Source: Timema cristinae (taxonomy: Eukaryota > Arthropoda > Insecta > Phasmatodea > Timematidae). Taken from it: 64,000 bases of DNA. The position numbers were made by a program, and so were the translations under genes. This document shows, piece after piece, positions 24,685-36,672 of the stretch. Within the stretch, counting starts at the first letter, position 1; each line of letters opens with the position of its first letter. The stretch spans positions 21,354,927-21,418,926 of the forward strand of contig JBCFYV010011135.1 of NCBI GenBank assembly GCA_039000515.1. Direction: 5' to 3'. The notes under the pieces are model-generated. The model had not been told where the DNA came from and ran no database searches. It worked only from the letters and a program-made list of their open reading frames with translations.

Positions 24685-25255
24685 TATAATCGCGTATAGA
24701 TTGTAAGTTATTGATTGTATTAAAAATATGTTTCGAATAAAATATTTGTATTAAAAATATTTATACATATTTGTAATGCTAAGTAATTTCATATCTCAAA
24801 TAGTTTCGGAGATATTATAAAAAATGTAAATTTACGCATCAGACCGGAGCAGTTAAAGCCATTTTGCTGAAATATTGTGAGTAGCCATTTTGTTTGGAAT
24901 ATTTATTAATGTTTATAATTGAAATTTAATCAAAATCGTTAAAATCGATTTTGAGAAAATCGACTCTTTCACTTTTTGCTCTTCATTAAACTACCCTTAC
25001 TTTTAGGGGTAGATAACCAATTCCAAATAGCCCTCGGTGCAACCCTATGAAAACCCTAGATATTAAGTGTTAGCTCAATAGGTAGAATAGTTTAGGCTAT
25101 AGTTCGAGGTACAGAAAGACAGATAGACGGAAATTCAAAAACCTCTTTTTCGGATTCAGGGCGTCATGAAAAGTCAAGATTCATCAAAACCTCGAGTTCG
25201 ATTTTTTTTTTACGATCATCATACTTTCTGTAAGATAGAAAGAAAGTAAAATTGG
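24685..25255. repeat. Dispersed repeat Q, copy 1
   Basis: Matches 46921-47600 in the same orientation. Shared words include AAGTAATTTCATATC, ATAGTTTAGGAGATAT-like, AATAGTTTAGGCT and AGACAGACGGAAA-like. The family is not recognised. Confidence 0.65.
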
Positions 25256-25770
25256 AACTAAGCAAGATAGGCTTTCTACTTTTTGGAGTAAATAGGGAAC
25301 AGACTTTATCGTATAGTTTATATTAGTTTGAAGCAACTGTTGCGACATTTTCTTTAGATATGAAAGGAAAAACCATTTTATGTACAATATGTTTTTAATA
25401 AAACCAAGTTTTAATTTACTTTTTATATGTTTAATTCATTGCTGATATCATATTTTAAACATTGACACGTATTAAGAAACAAAATACATTTAGTTAGAAA
25501 TATACACATTGATAATATCGAACTTAAATAATGTGGAATACAATTTGTTTACAGTGTGATTTTGTTTGATTTTTACAAAATAAAGATATTGCTAGCAATT
25601 ATGGTTATTAACATTTGTGAAATAGCATCATTGTTTTATATTAAAAAATAATTGAGGAATTTGGTTGAAATGATATTTGTTTTAATATTATCGAGCCTAA
25701 AGTTGTTTAAAAAAATAGACTTATTGCTGAAGTGAAAAATTAAGGGAAAAAATTTGCTTTAAGTAATCTA

Positions 25771-25781
25771 TGATAATGATG

Positions 25782-25811
<30 letters not shown>
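25771..25811. repeat. AAT microsatellite
   Basis: A run of AAT/GAT trinucleotides. Confidence 0.9.
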
Positions 25812-25812
<1 letters not shown>

Positions 25813-26778
25813 GAGGAAGTGAATAATAAAAGGGAGTGCTTGTCTGTGTGTTTGTTTGATTTTGTGCAATGCCAAGCCAAATCTACGGCACGCGAAGATC
25901 TGAAATTTTTAAAATAGGTGGATGAAAGGGGTCCAAATGCACTTCTAAACCGGATTTTTAAGTTTTTGATTAAATTTTTAATAAATCTTTGAAGAATCTA
26001 TTTTGTATCTTGTTTAGAATTACGTTTCAGAGATACGGGAAACTTGGAGGGGAGGCTTATATAATTCTTATACCATCGTGGGTCACGGGCAACGCTGTGA
26101 GGGATTACTTGTCTATAATACATTAAATATGTATCTTATGTTAATGTATAAAATAGTAATTTGATTAAATAACATTTGTCTTGTTTTTATGTAAAATAAA
26201 TTTAAGTAATAATTACTATAACTTTCTTGTTCTTTTTGTGTGGAGGTATGTCGTTTATAATCTTGGGGCAAATTAAATCAATTTTTGAAACCTTTGTGTA
26301 GATTATTTGGAGCCATACACTTTTAATTATAACATGGATGTAGGTGAAATTAATTATACGATCTATGCTGAGGAGACTGATGGACAACATTCTGAGGTTT
26401 CTTTGAAGGCCGGAGTTCACCTGAGTGACATTATCTTCAAAAAGTGAAAGAGTCTAGTATGTAGTTTTCTTTTCTTCATTTTACTTTTCAATTAAAGTGT
26501 TAATATTAGAGTTACTAATCTTATAATTGTTTTGGCCCCATCCTGTATATAATAATTAAATTAAATGTGAACAAAACTTCGTAAAATAAACTTGACTTTG
26601 AATACTCGTCTGCTTTAACTTCACTTTACAAATTAATTTTGGTGGCGATAGCTTTAAAGTTTAATCGAGAATAATATCAAAGGCTTGAATACATATTTAT
26701 GTTTAAAATATCGTTATTTGATAATGTAATGTATACTTGTCTAAGCATAAAATGTGACAGTATTTTCTTGACGGAATA

Positions 26779-28566
26779 TACCGGGTGTTAATCTGTAAAC
26801 TTTCCACCAAAATATCTCGTAAAAGAACGCATTGCAGAATTTTTTTTTTACAAAAGTTGTTTGGTTTTGAGGGTTAATTAAGGTGGTAAGGCTGGTATGA
26901 CCTTGGGTAGCGTTTATAAGGTGATGTTAAGGTCACTTTGATTATTAAATGAGACTCAACTATTTTTTTTTATTACTATTCTTGTAGTTCCTATTGTGAC
27001 ATTTTTAAAATAATGGTTTTAAGCATCTTAAAGTAAAATAAAGTAAAATCAAACACGATAAATGAACCTCACAAGTTTCTGAGTCGCCGGCACAGGGCGC
27101 AGGATTGGAATTTGGCCCATCACTTCACTATACTATAAAGCCACATAGTAACTCACTCACTCATTTACATTAATATTTACCCACTTCAAGATGAGCTAGA
27201 AACTTGAAATTTGGCGAGCTTATAGCTTCTAGCCTGTAACCGACGGGAAAATTCCAAAAACTTAAAAATTTAAAATTTAGGCCAAGAGAAAAATTCAAAA
27301 TGGCTGAGTAACTTTGAAGTCAATGAGGACCTTTCTTTGGAGGCATCTTGTGGCTAAACAATAAGACCTATCAAAAAAACTGATTGCACCATAGCTAGAT
27401 CTTTGGTTTTAGGTAAATTTTTGCACATTTTTATTAATTTTCTGACACACTTATGGGACAGCTAGAATCATAATATTGTAAAAATAAATCAATGTTAAAA
27501 ACAGCGCTGAATTGCATTAGTTTACATTCACTGAGGGTTTGGGAGTGGAGCTTACAACGAGCCAAGCTAGTTTAAATATGCTCGGGAAGGTATGAACGTG
27601 TGGGTAGGTAAATTAGGTACACGATTATTGGTCCGATATTTTCTGACGGAAATTTGACAGGGGGAAATATTTAAAAATACTTGAAGCTATTCCTCTTCTC
27701 ATAGTGCACGCCTTAGAAAAACAAATAGACAAACATTGAAACATAGAGCTTAATGAAGATCTATTACATTTTCAGCCAGACTGAGTCCCCCCCCCCACCC
27801 TCAATATATATTATTTGTTCGTCAATGGTTAGATAACATACTTAATTGACAGTGTATTGGCATAAAGGACCAATTATTGAGTGGTCAGTAGGTCACCTGA
27901 ATTAACCACTTTAAATTTGTTATGGGGAAATTTAATATCCAATATTTATGGTACTAAATCAAGAAATATCAAGAGTTAAAAAAAATAGAAAAAACCATGG
28001 CATGTAAAAGTATTACAAAAGCATCCTTATGAAACGTCAGAAGTGAATTCAAAAGTAGGTTGACTATACCAATGTTTAGCTCAAAATGAAGAGCCTTTTA
28101 AAAACCTTCTTTAAAGTAAAAATTAATAAGGTGTTTTTCTTAATAATTATTTTACAAATACAAGCAAACTTGAACAAACACATGGGTGTGAGCACACAGC
28201 ATACAAACGTTTGTATCTTCCCAAATTATGTTTGAAAAGGCCAAATTCTAATCCATACCGATGCCGGTGACGCAACAACTAGTAAGACTCATTGCTTGTG
28301 ATTGTTTTTTACTTTAAAAGCTTAAAAACCACCATTTTTAAAATGTCTCAACATGATCTACAAGAATAGGTAATAAAAAATAAGGAGTCTCGTTAAAAAA
28401 TCAGAAGTGACCTTAACATCACCTTAGCAACGGCACTCAAGTTCATACCAGTCGTACCCCCTTAATTTCCTCTCAGAACCAAACCAATTTTACTTTTAAA
28501 AAAAAATCTCTAATGCACTGTTTTCGAGATTTTGGTTAAAAGTTTTCAAATTAACACCCAGTACTC
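26779..28566. mobile_element. Long-terminal-inverted-repeat DNA element
   Basis: Left arm (about 26779-27110) and right arm (about 28260-28566) are diverged reverse complements over roughly 300 bp. Both ends carry GGTGTTAAT(C/T)TG facing outwards, then a CCAAAAT(A)TCTCG block, GGTGATGTTAAGGTCACTT, and TTACTATTCTTGTAG-like sequence further in. No transposase is visible. Dispersed repeat P is nested inside. A clear target duplication was not seen, so the exact ends and superfamily are uncertain. Confidence 0.65.
27131..27560. repeat. Dispersed repeat P, copy 2
   Basis: Second copy of the repeat at 22029-22330, here nested within the long-inverted-repeat element. Confidence 0.65.
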
Positions 28567-28740
28567 TAGGGCTCAATCTTATATGTTACATCATATTGTT
28601 CTTCATTGAAGTAAGACTGTCACCTTCCAGGTTAAAGGTGGTGTACATAGCAAATTAATCTTTAAAAGATCAAAAATCTGCGATATTTGAAATGCATTTT
28701 GTGATATTTATTTGAGTCATTAGCTATCACGTAAAAATGT

Positions 28741-28921
28741 TAGAGCCCGCAAGGGTGACAAAAGACTTTCGTTTTATGTTTTTATTATTTTCCTACAGAG
28801 ATTGACTTTCGAGAGCCCCTCGGGGCTGGTGTTTGTCCTAGCTATACCTTTTTCAATGTTTATACATGTCAATTGTCATTTTGTGTGTTACCAAAAATAA
28901 ATGTCCAAACAAACAAACAAA
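28741..28921 (+). mobile_element. Possible LINE 3' end with CAAA tail
   Basis: An untranslated-looking stretch ends in AATAAATGTCC followed by repeated CAAA units, the usual look of a non-LTR retrotransposon or processed-copy 3' end. It has no coding part. Confidence 0.4.
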
Positions 28922-29209
28922 ATGTTAGAAACATGTTTGCAAATAATTTTAGTAAATTAAATATTGTGTCTATATATCTATAAATATCCAGTTTATAACT
29001 ATTTGTTTCCAAAACATGGTTATTTTTTTAAAAAAAAGTTTCAGAAATATTGGTAATCAGACGAGCTGAAATAAAAATCTGAAAAATGTAATTAAACCTA
29101 AATTAGGTAGGTTTCGAGAATATTCCATAAATTTATATTAAGCTTGGCATTGAACCTAAATAGGAAACATTTCGCACACCTTACATAAGTCAACTTGTTC
29201 TGCATTTCT

Positions 29210-29356
29210 TTAATTGTATACATCAAATGAGTTTGTCCCATTAATTAAATTAAGACATCGTTTTAAATCAATGTCACTTCTGTCAATAGTTATAGGTGAG
29301 GATGACATTTGGAACTGGATTTGAATGACTAAGTAGATGGTTGAAGCAGCAACAAT
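29210..29356 (-). CDS. Gustatory receptor unit 3, shared exon 4 (C-terminal)
   Basis: Last coding exon of unit 3, 48 codons plus TAA. It starts IVAASTIYLVIQIQFQMSS, the seventh helix with the Y-L-V-I-Q-I-Q-F C-terminal signature, followed by a hydrophilic tail ending D-V-Y-N. The acceptor is a T-rich tract plus CAG, phase 0. It is the only exon 4 found for the three large first exons at 38912-40346, 44066-44932 and 47784-48620. It is therefore inferred to be common to all their transcripts. Confidence 0.88.
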   Translation of the reverse strand: MVAASTIYLVIQIQFQMSSSPITIDRSDIDLKRCLNLINGTNSFDVYN

Positions 29357-29875
29357 CTGAAAAAAAAAGTTGATTTTTTTTTAAGTAAAACTTATAGAAT
29401 TTCCCATTTTGGTTTTCAACTTAAATACCTTATAGCGGTGGCCATGTGAACTAAATGCTAAGATCGTCTAGTGTAGTTTGTAGGATTCCGAATCGTGTTG
29501 AGCTTAAAAAGAGGTGATTTTTAAAGGTTTAAAATTATTACTTCTCGTAAATACTACCATCCTTTCATTTTTTTTAAATCTCCATTTATTTGAGGTATTT
29601 AACGTGCTTTTTCTGAACCTACAGAGTATATCAGTAAACGAGAATATCTATGAGCCATAGTGAAAGAGCCTACCAATTTTGTTTTGGTAAGTGTTTTCAC
29701 ATAACTTCCAGCTCTTTTCTACATACACATTTGACATAGAACTGACTGTTTTACTTCCCTGCTAAGAAAGTTGTGCTACGGATTTCTATATTTCAATAAA
29801 ATTCTTGGTTCAAACCATGGATCTTCTTTTTTTTTACTTTATAAACTTTAATCTGAATATGTTATTATTTATTAC

Positions 29876-30129
29876 CCGCCTCGGTGGCGTAGTTGGCTAA
29901 CGCGCTTGTCGTGTTGAGTTCGACTGCTGAGGACGGGGAGATCGAGGTTCGAATCTCGGTCGGGTGAACTGGGGGTGGTTTTTCCTAAATGGTTTTCCAC
30001 TCTCCCTCTACACAAATGCGGGATCACTTCCTCTAATTCAACCTTCCCAATTCCTAATCCATTATCGTAATTAGTATTTAAAGCGTATAACCCGAACGGG
30101 TAGTAAGACGCGGTGCTAAATATTATTAA
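29876..30129 (+). repeat. tRNA-derived SINE, family A, full length
   Basis: Best-preserved family A copy. The A box is TGGCGTAGTTGG and the B box GGTTCGAATCTC. The body contains GGTTTTCCACTCTCC, and the shared tail ends GACGCGGTGCTAAATATT. It is flanked by the 13-bp target duplication TATTATTTATTAC (29863-29875 and 30130-30142). It sits in intron 3 of unit 3, antisense to the gene, with its tail about 32 bp beyond the exon 3 donor. Confidence 0.88.
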
Positions 30130-30161
30130 TATTATTTATTACCAGTGGAATATTTACTTAC

Positions 30162-30251
30162 AGAATGAATCACACTATAGTCCAAAGGAAATAATTCACA
30201 TGCTGTGAATTGTATCTTGTTGTGTAGAAGTTGGAGAGAAAACTGTTTCAA
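30162..30251 (-). CDS. Gustatory receptor unit 3, shared exon 3
   Basis: A 30-codon exon reading LKQFSLQLLHNKIQF and ending ELFPLDYSVIHS. The acceptor is TTTTTAG and the donor GTAAGTAAATA on the reverse strand, phase 0. It is intact and 90 bp as in all units. Where units 1, 2 and 4 have G before L-F-P-L-D-Y, this copy has E. It is inferred to be used with all three unit 3 first exons. Confidence 0.87.
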
Positions 30252-31812
30252 CTAAAAATAAATAATTATGTATATTAATACATTATTTTAAATTTTTAAA
30301 ATAAACAAAACTATTAAAAATGCAATAAAATTAATAATATGACAAAATAGTATTTACTTTAATATAATAGACTTTATTTATAACAACACTTTTTAATATT
30401 AGCTATAAATATAATAGCCTTAAATTATTTTTAATGAAAAAATCCACTAAGTATGATAATGAAACCTCTAAAAATCGATTTCTATAAAATCCATTAAACC
30501 ACTTTTATTTAAGCACCGGGTACAAACAAACAGATAAACAGACATGATCTCAGATATTATTTCACATACTAAACATGAAGTTAAAATTTGTCATAAATCT
30601 AAAATTTTATCATGTGATTAAAAATCACTTATTAATCAAAGTTAATAACATACTCATATTCGAGTAGTTAAGACATATGGTTTTAAGGAAGGAAAGGGAT
30701 TTATGAGATTGAAATTTTCTGTATTTTTTTGATATGAAGCTTATAGATAGTCTTATAGCAAATATCAGATAAATTACTATAGATGAATTTACTTTTTTAA
30801 AATTTGTTAAACCACTACAAATAGCTTCTAGAAGCATTTAATTTTCAAACAGTTTCAAGGCGAACATCACTCTAAATGGCTCTAAGAGGCATCCAGGTTT
30901 AAAAAAAATACCCTTATGAGGCCAATTCCAATAGCTACGATAAACTTAGATTTTTTTTATTCAAGAAAGGACCGACCCTATAAGTTTTTAAAATCCTTCA
31001 CTTTTTAAAAATCTCTTATGGTAGAGCACTTTCCATAGTTTCTTAAAGTATTTAATTAAAAACCAATCTAGGTGAGAATTATTTCAAAAAGTCTCAAAGG
31101 GCGTTCAATTTTAAAAATTGGCTGGTGTAAGTCCATTTCAAATGGCTTTTACAGACGTGTATATTTAGAAGAAGAATAAATCAGGTGAAGATCACTCTAA
31201 ATATCACCTATGTTATTCCAAATACCAAAAAAATTCTAGATTTCTGAAGGAGGACTAATCCAAATAGCTTTTAGGAGTATCCAAATTTCAAAAGATTTCG
31301 GGTAGATAGCGAATAGCTGTTAAAAGAGTGGCCTAGAATTATCATTATTTTCCAAACGTAGACCACTAAAAATAACTCTTTGAAACATCTAAGTTCTAGC
31401 AGTAATTTGGGAAGTGGAGGATGGTAGAAACTTCTTAAAATTATTTTGTAACTTCCCTTCTCCCCCTTATTAGCCAAATAAATTTCCACCTCTAATCTAT
31501 AAAATAACAATGTTCTTTTCTTATGGTTTAACATTGTCTTAAAATCATTTCATAAACTTGAAATTTTAAACCCCCCTCACCCTCGCCAACCAAATTATAT
31601 TCTTTAAACGCACATGATGACATAATTATTTATATTTATATGTAAATGCTCACAAGAACACATTTGTTCAGAGTTATTTGTTATTTTATGTATCTCCTTT
31701 AGTTCATGGAGCTATCTCATAACGCGTGTTTTTTACTGCATGATTAAGATTTGAAGTGATCAGCAAAATGGGCATCGTTTTTCTATAACGCAGTCCCGGG
31801 ACGGCTGTTAGA

Positions 31813-32469
31813 AGCCATAAATGTATTACGTAATGCACTTGTGAGGTGGGGGGAAAGTATATCGTAGAGTTACGCTGCTTGACATATGGGTCTGGGGGAT
31901 GGGAGACAGGGTGGGGGGAGCTAGCCTAACGTAACGTAACGAGGTTTTAGTTTATAAAAAAAACAATCAAAATAAAGAATCGTTTGAATTTAACAAATTA
32001 AATAGCAATGAAATAAATAGGCCATTAAAGAATGTTTCATTCAGTTACTAATTATATCATTTATTTGCAGGAGTACTAAAATAGGTTTAATATTAAATTC
32101 GAAAAATGCGATCCATCAGATGATACTGTCAAGTCAATATAAACGACGATCGACAGGTTGCACGCCACAATTTACCAATGTTTAGGATTCAGTGTCCGAA
32201 TACATAAAAAAATACAAATCAAACTCTGACTAGAAATGGCATCCTTTATTCAAAAGCCTATTTATCTTAAACTTATAAGATCCGACGTGAACATGATTAG
32301 TCTACTAAAAAAAACAAAAAAAAAACATCAAATGACATGAGGAAAATATTTTTTTTTTAATAGCTGAAACTGGAAACGTTACGTAACTTTCCAAAGCGTT
32401 ACGGAGCGTTATAAGGATGGAGGGGTAAAAAAAAAGGCCTAAATTTGCGGTACGTAATGCAATTATGGA
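31813..32469. mobile_element. Inverted-repeat DNA element (MITE-like)
   Basis: The ends are inverted repeats: CCATAAATGTATTACGTAAT on the left, and on the right the reverse complement of CCATAATTGCATTACGTA. The interior has CGTAACG words on both sides of an AT-rich middle. There is no transposase and no clear target duplication. Confidence 0.55.
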
Positions 32470-32637
32470 CCCTTAGGCTATTTCACGCGAGTAGTACTTT
32501 GTATCCCCACCAATAGTGTTGTAACTAACCCGGTCTTGGTCCGTTTACAGTTTGGTGGCAAATACACAACATTGTTGTATTCCTCGTTAACAGTTTATCA
32601 TGCTTCATATAGTTAAGGTATTTACTATTTAGGTTTG

Positions 32638-33025
32638 TTAAGGTGCTAGTGAGCGTGAGCTTAGGGCTGTATTTTTGCAGTTTTTATAGCACAAACATCT
32701 TTTGGACAAAATAAATCAAATATTTCTTCTATAGAAACATAGAGTTTAGTTTTTTGCACATGATAATCTCAACAGTTGTTGAATATCTTTCATGAGCATG
32801 GCGGAATTTGGTAACAAACTTTTCTCTTTATTTAAAAAGTTTGTCACCAAATTCCGCCATGCTCATGACAGATATTCAACAACTGTTGAGATTAGCATGT
32901 GCAGAAAACTAAATTCTATGTTTCTATAGAAGAAATATTTGATATCTTTTTGCCAAAAAATGTTTATGCTATAAAAACTGCAAAATTAATGCACTAAACT
33001 CGCGCTGACTAGCACCCCGCCTTAA
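32638..33025. mobile_element. Foldback element, near-palindromic, copy 1
   Basis: Two arms of about 185 bp are near-perfect reverse complements around a short centre near 32830. The outer ends are TTAAGGTGCTAGTGAGCG and the complement of TTAAGGCGGGGTGCTAGTC. Inner arms carry TGAGCATGGCGGAATTTGGT and its complement. The transcript would form a long hairpin. No coding capacity. Confidence 0.85.
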
Positions 33026-33034
33026 TACTTAAAT

Positions 33035-33410
33035 TTAAGGTGCGAATGTGAGGGACGTGATTAAAGGTGGTTTTTTTTTCAGTATTTATAGAAATACATT
33101 TTTATCAAAAGAAATCAAATATTGTTTCACTACAAATATAAGAGTTTAATTTTCTTCACATGGTGACATCAACATTTTATCCGACAAGGGTGTCCTGGAA
33201 TTTAATTAACATTTTCCCCCTTCATTTTAAAAAGTTTTTCGTCTAATACCGCTCTGCTCATGACAGATATTCAATAACTGTTGATATCACCCTGTTAAGA
33301 AAATTAAATATTATCTTTCTCCTGTAGCAATATTTTGTTTATTTTGGACACAAAACAAGTTTTGCTGAAAAATAAACTGACAAAACACAGACTTTTCATT
33401 CTCGCCTTTA
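33035..33410. mobile_element. Foldback element, diverged copy 2
   Basis: Directly beside copy 1 and of similar length. It begins TTAAGGTGCGAATGTG and ends with the complement of TAAAGGCGAGAATG. Internal words (CATGACAGATATTCAA, CAACTGTTGA-like) match copy 1, but the arms have diverged from each other. Confidence 0.7.
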
Positions 33411-33604
33411 GTTTTTAGGATTAATTTATACAAACAACACGAAGCAGATATAATATAAAAATAATAAACTAAATAATCAGTTTAAAATATGAACGGAAGT
33501 AAATTTTCCATAGATCTGATATCCACTAGCCCCTAAACTATATGTTCTCGCTTAGCTAATATTTTCTATAGCACGATTTATCGATAACGTGAGTTTCTCC
33601 GGAA

Positions 33605-33980
33605 CACAAATACCGGATCCAGACAACTGGGTGTCACCAACTGGTGGGCTTTCGAACTGGGCACTGGGACAACTGGGCGCCACCAAATGGGGGCTTTCAA
33701 ACTGGGCACTGGGAAAACTGGGTACCACCAAATTAGCGTGGCCAACTTGTCGCTTTCTAACTGGTCATTGGGACAACTGGGCAGCGCCAACTTAGCGCGG
33801 CTAACAGGGCGCTTTCTAACTGGGAATTAGGACAACTGGGTGCCGCACTCATAGCGTGGCCAACTGGTCGCTTACTAACTGGGCATTAGGACAACTGGGG
33901 GCTTTTGAACTGGGCACTGAGACAATTGGGTGCCACCAAAACTGGGCGCCGCCAACTGGACCCTACCAACTGGTTGTTTC
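33605..33980. repeat. Minisatellite, 45-bp and 60-bp units
   Basis: A GC-richer tandem array built on CAACTGGG/CACTGGGACAACTGGG blocks. The left part repeats with a period of about 45 bp, the right part about 60 bp. Both are multiples of three, so the array is open on both strands (33578-33790 minus, 33589-33795 plus), giving low-complexity peptides that are not genes. Confidence 0.85.
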
Positions 33981-34514
33981 TTTTAAAATGTTTATTTTAA
34001 TAATAGAAAAAGCGCAAAATGTGTGTTAGAATGTAAAATAAACTAAAGTTAGGTTAGATTAGGTTAGATATTTTTCATATTTTCTTTTGTATTTTTTTTT
34101 TTTAATTTCAAGATATCAAGTTGTCTAACTTTATAAATATAAACAAATTAAGGTATCTTTGTTATAATTTTTTTTAACTTCAAAAATGAATATTTACGTA
34201 AAAAAAATCATTACTTTTTACATTGGTGCCCAGTTGTTGAGGCCGATTTTTATTAATTAGAACATGTTTCAGGAGAACTTATCTTACTTCAAATATCTTA
34301 ATTGTCAGGCTGGTTGAAAATACTTTGATTTGTACTGCATCTCTCACCCAGTTCATAATATACTAATTATTTTACTACACCAAAAAATGGTACAATTAAA
34401 AAGAAATGCATTTGATATATGGATAATGTAAAAACGTTTGGGGAAAAAAGACAACTTGGTAACTTCACGATCATGAGAAACTAATACTAGATTATTAATT
34501 TAAATTAGTTGAAT

Positions 34515-34825
34515 TGTGGCCCCCATTATTCAGAGTTCCTGGCTACAGATCCAGAGGACCTGGGTTCGATATCTGGTGCCACCGAAATCTATCGATGAAG
34601 CAGTGGGTCTATAACTGGGCCAAAACACAGCCTCGTGAGGGCTAATGTGGAGATTCATGAGTAAAGACGAGGCAGCTCCTGTTTAGAAAACTAATATTAA
34701 CGTCAAGAGCGTTCATTGTGCTGACCACATGACAACCTAGATCCACAAATGTTAGCACTGCCATCACTAATGTTGGTGGCCGATATATCTCGCGTGTGGT
34801 CTCACGCTATGGTTTTTAAAAATTA
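34515..34825 (+). repeat. Possible SINE, family D
   Basis: The head has a B-box-like GGGTTCGATATC and a weak upstream A box, followed by a body rich in ordered, non-AT sequence ending near TCTCACGCTATGG. It is not related to the A/B/C tail. Confidence 0.45.
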
Positions 34826-34873
34826 TTTATCTCCTTCATACGGAAAATTATTATTAGCAGCTTGTGTGTTTAT

Positions 34874-35148
34874 ATAATAATAATAATAATAATAATAATA
34901 TTTAGCACCACGTCTTACTACCCGTTCGGGCTATACGCTTTAAGTATTAATTACTTTAATGGATTTAGGAATTGGGAAGGTTGAATTAAAGGAAGTGAAC
35001 CCGCATTTGCGTGGAAGGAGAGTGGAAAACCATTTAGGAAAAACCACCCCCTGTTCACCCGACCGAGATTCGAACCTCGATCTCCCCGTCCTAAGCAGTC
35101 GAGCTCAACGCGACAAGAGCGTTAGCCAACTGCGCCACCGAGGCGGGT
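34874..35148 (-). repeat. tRNA-derived SINE, family A, full length
   Basis: Reverse-strand copy: AAT-type tail and shared 3' end at the left, tRNA-like head with GAGGTTCGAATCTCGGTC at the right. Imperfect target duplication TGTGTGTTTAT/TGTGTGTTTTTAT. The open frame 34959-35174 lies in it and is not a gene. Confidence 0.85.
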
Positions 35149-35428
35149 GTGTGTTTTTATTAAATCTATATTAACTTGATTCCTAATTCCACTGGACCAT
35201 AAATGCATTTACACATTATTTAATAGCAAGGATTCCTTAACTAACATATGCACTTGATTTTTAAACCAGTATTTTAGCTTTTCCTTACCCACATCGATGG
35301 TCACGCATCAACAAAGGGTAATGTTCTATTTTATATATGGGTGTAGTTTTTTTTAAACTCATTATGATTTAATGAATAATTTTGAGAGTCAATAAACATT
35401 AAATTATAAATTAAATAATCAGATAATT

Positions 35429-35690
35429 ACCTGCTTTGGTGGCCGCATGTTCTAATACGATACGTTCGCAATAGACTAGGCCTCCGATAACGGGGATATC
35501 GTGGTTCAATCCCAGTTGGGTGTACCGAGTGTGGTATTTTCTTAAATGGTTTCCCGCGTTCTCTCTTCAAGTAAAAATGTGTATACCCTTACTAAATTCA
35601 AACTTCCTCTCAACCCTAATACATTGGTATAGTTAGTACATAAGTGTATAGCTCGAATTGGTAGTAAGATAAGGTGATAAAATAAAATAT
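35429..35690 (+). repeat. tRNA-derived SINE, family B
   Basis: Head TGCTTTGGTGGCCGCATG, then a B-box-like GGTTCAATCCC, body and a decayed shared tail (GCTCGAATTGGTAGTAAGAT). It lies in intron 2 of unit 3. Confidence 0.7.
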
Positions 35691-36206
35691 TTTAATTATT
35701 CAAATTTTAGAGGATTGTAAAACTCACGAGAGTTCGAGTGGTTAATAAAATTTAACTCAAAATATAACTTTAGAGTACCCGCAGACCACAAATAATATTT
35801 TAAAAAGACTGTCTCATTTATTATTCATGTGGTCTATTCTTATAATTGAATATTAATTTTGATTAGTTAAATCATTACAAGATTCCCTTTGTGGCTGAAA
35901 TCAATGAACATTTTACAAAGGGTAACAGGTTCAGGAATTTTTTTTAAAGGTTTTTGATGGTTAGAGTGTGGGAAACCTATTACTGAAACGTAACGTTAAT
36001 TTTATTAATCTTCTTAAGAAAGAGGACGCTTACCTTTCTAGCTAACTCACAAAATAGCGAATATCGGAAAAAACTGTTTATCTCTAAAAAAAATTCATTG
36101 GATGTTATGGTGGAAATTAGAGATATTTAATCATAGTTAGATATTCCAATTTTTTATTAATTCGTTTTGATAAATGTTCTGATAGTAGGCAATATAACTA
36201 AAATTA

Positions 36207-36463
36207 TCCACCTCAGTAGTGCAGTTGGTTAACGCGCTAGTTTCGTGTTGAGTTTGATCGCCGAGGACTGGAAGATCGAGGTTCAAATCTCGGTCGGATG
36301 AACTGGGAGTGGTTTCCCCTGGATAGTTTTTTCTCTCTCCCTCCAATCAAATATGGGTTCACTTCCTTTAAATTCTACCTTCCCAAATAATAATCTATTA
36401 GCAATATTAGTTTTTAATAGTATAACCTGAACGGATATTAAGATGCGATGTTAAATAATAAAT
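36207..36463 (+). repeat. tRNA-derived SINE, family A, decayed
   Basis: Decayed copy with head CCTCAGTAGTGCAGTTGGTT, B box GAGGTTCAAATCTCGGTC and a mutated tail. The reverse-strand open frame 36137-36346 within it is not a gene. Confidence 0.75.
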
Positions 36464-36672
36464 AGTTAAAATACAATATCCTCAATATACCTAACCGAGA
36501 GTCTGGTGTTAGAATAGCGCCTTAAACCATGAGGTCACCGAACTGATTTGCATGGAGAGGGAGTGAAAAAATATTCATGGTAAAATCAACCTACTGAGAT
36601 TTGACCCACGATCTCTCAGTTATTGGCGTTCTAATATTTCGCGGCTAACGAAACGCAGATATACAGATATCA

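Larger units (their letters stand above)
18732..29209. other. Spacer between GR units 2 and 3
   Basis: About 10.5 kb without any supported gene or receptor remnant. It contains Helitron copy 2, SINEs near 21.1 and 23.4 kb, dispersed repeats near 22.0, 24.7 and 27.1 kb, an AAT microsatellite near 25.8 kb, a long-inverted-repeat element (26.8-28.6 kb) and a LINE-like 3' end (28.7-28.9 kb). Short open frames (for example 19774-19956, 24006-24239, 26202-26420) have no recognisable domain. The stretch 25810-26110 resembles a repeat, but I cannot name it. Confidence 0.5.

Noticed and set aside
33578..33795. Overlapping open frames on both strands
   Set aside because: Produced by a minisatellite with a period divisible by three.
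34959..35174. Open frames [15 protein letters not shown]... at 35.0 and 50.3 kb as a small gene family
   Set aside because: Both lie in family A SINEs, read against the element's own direction.
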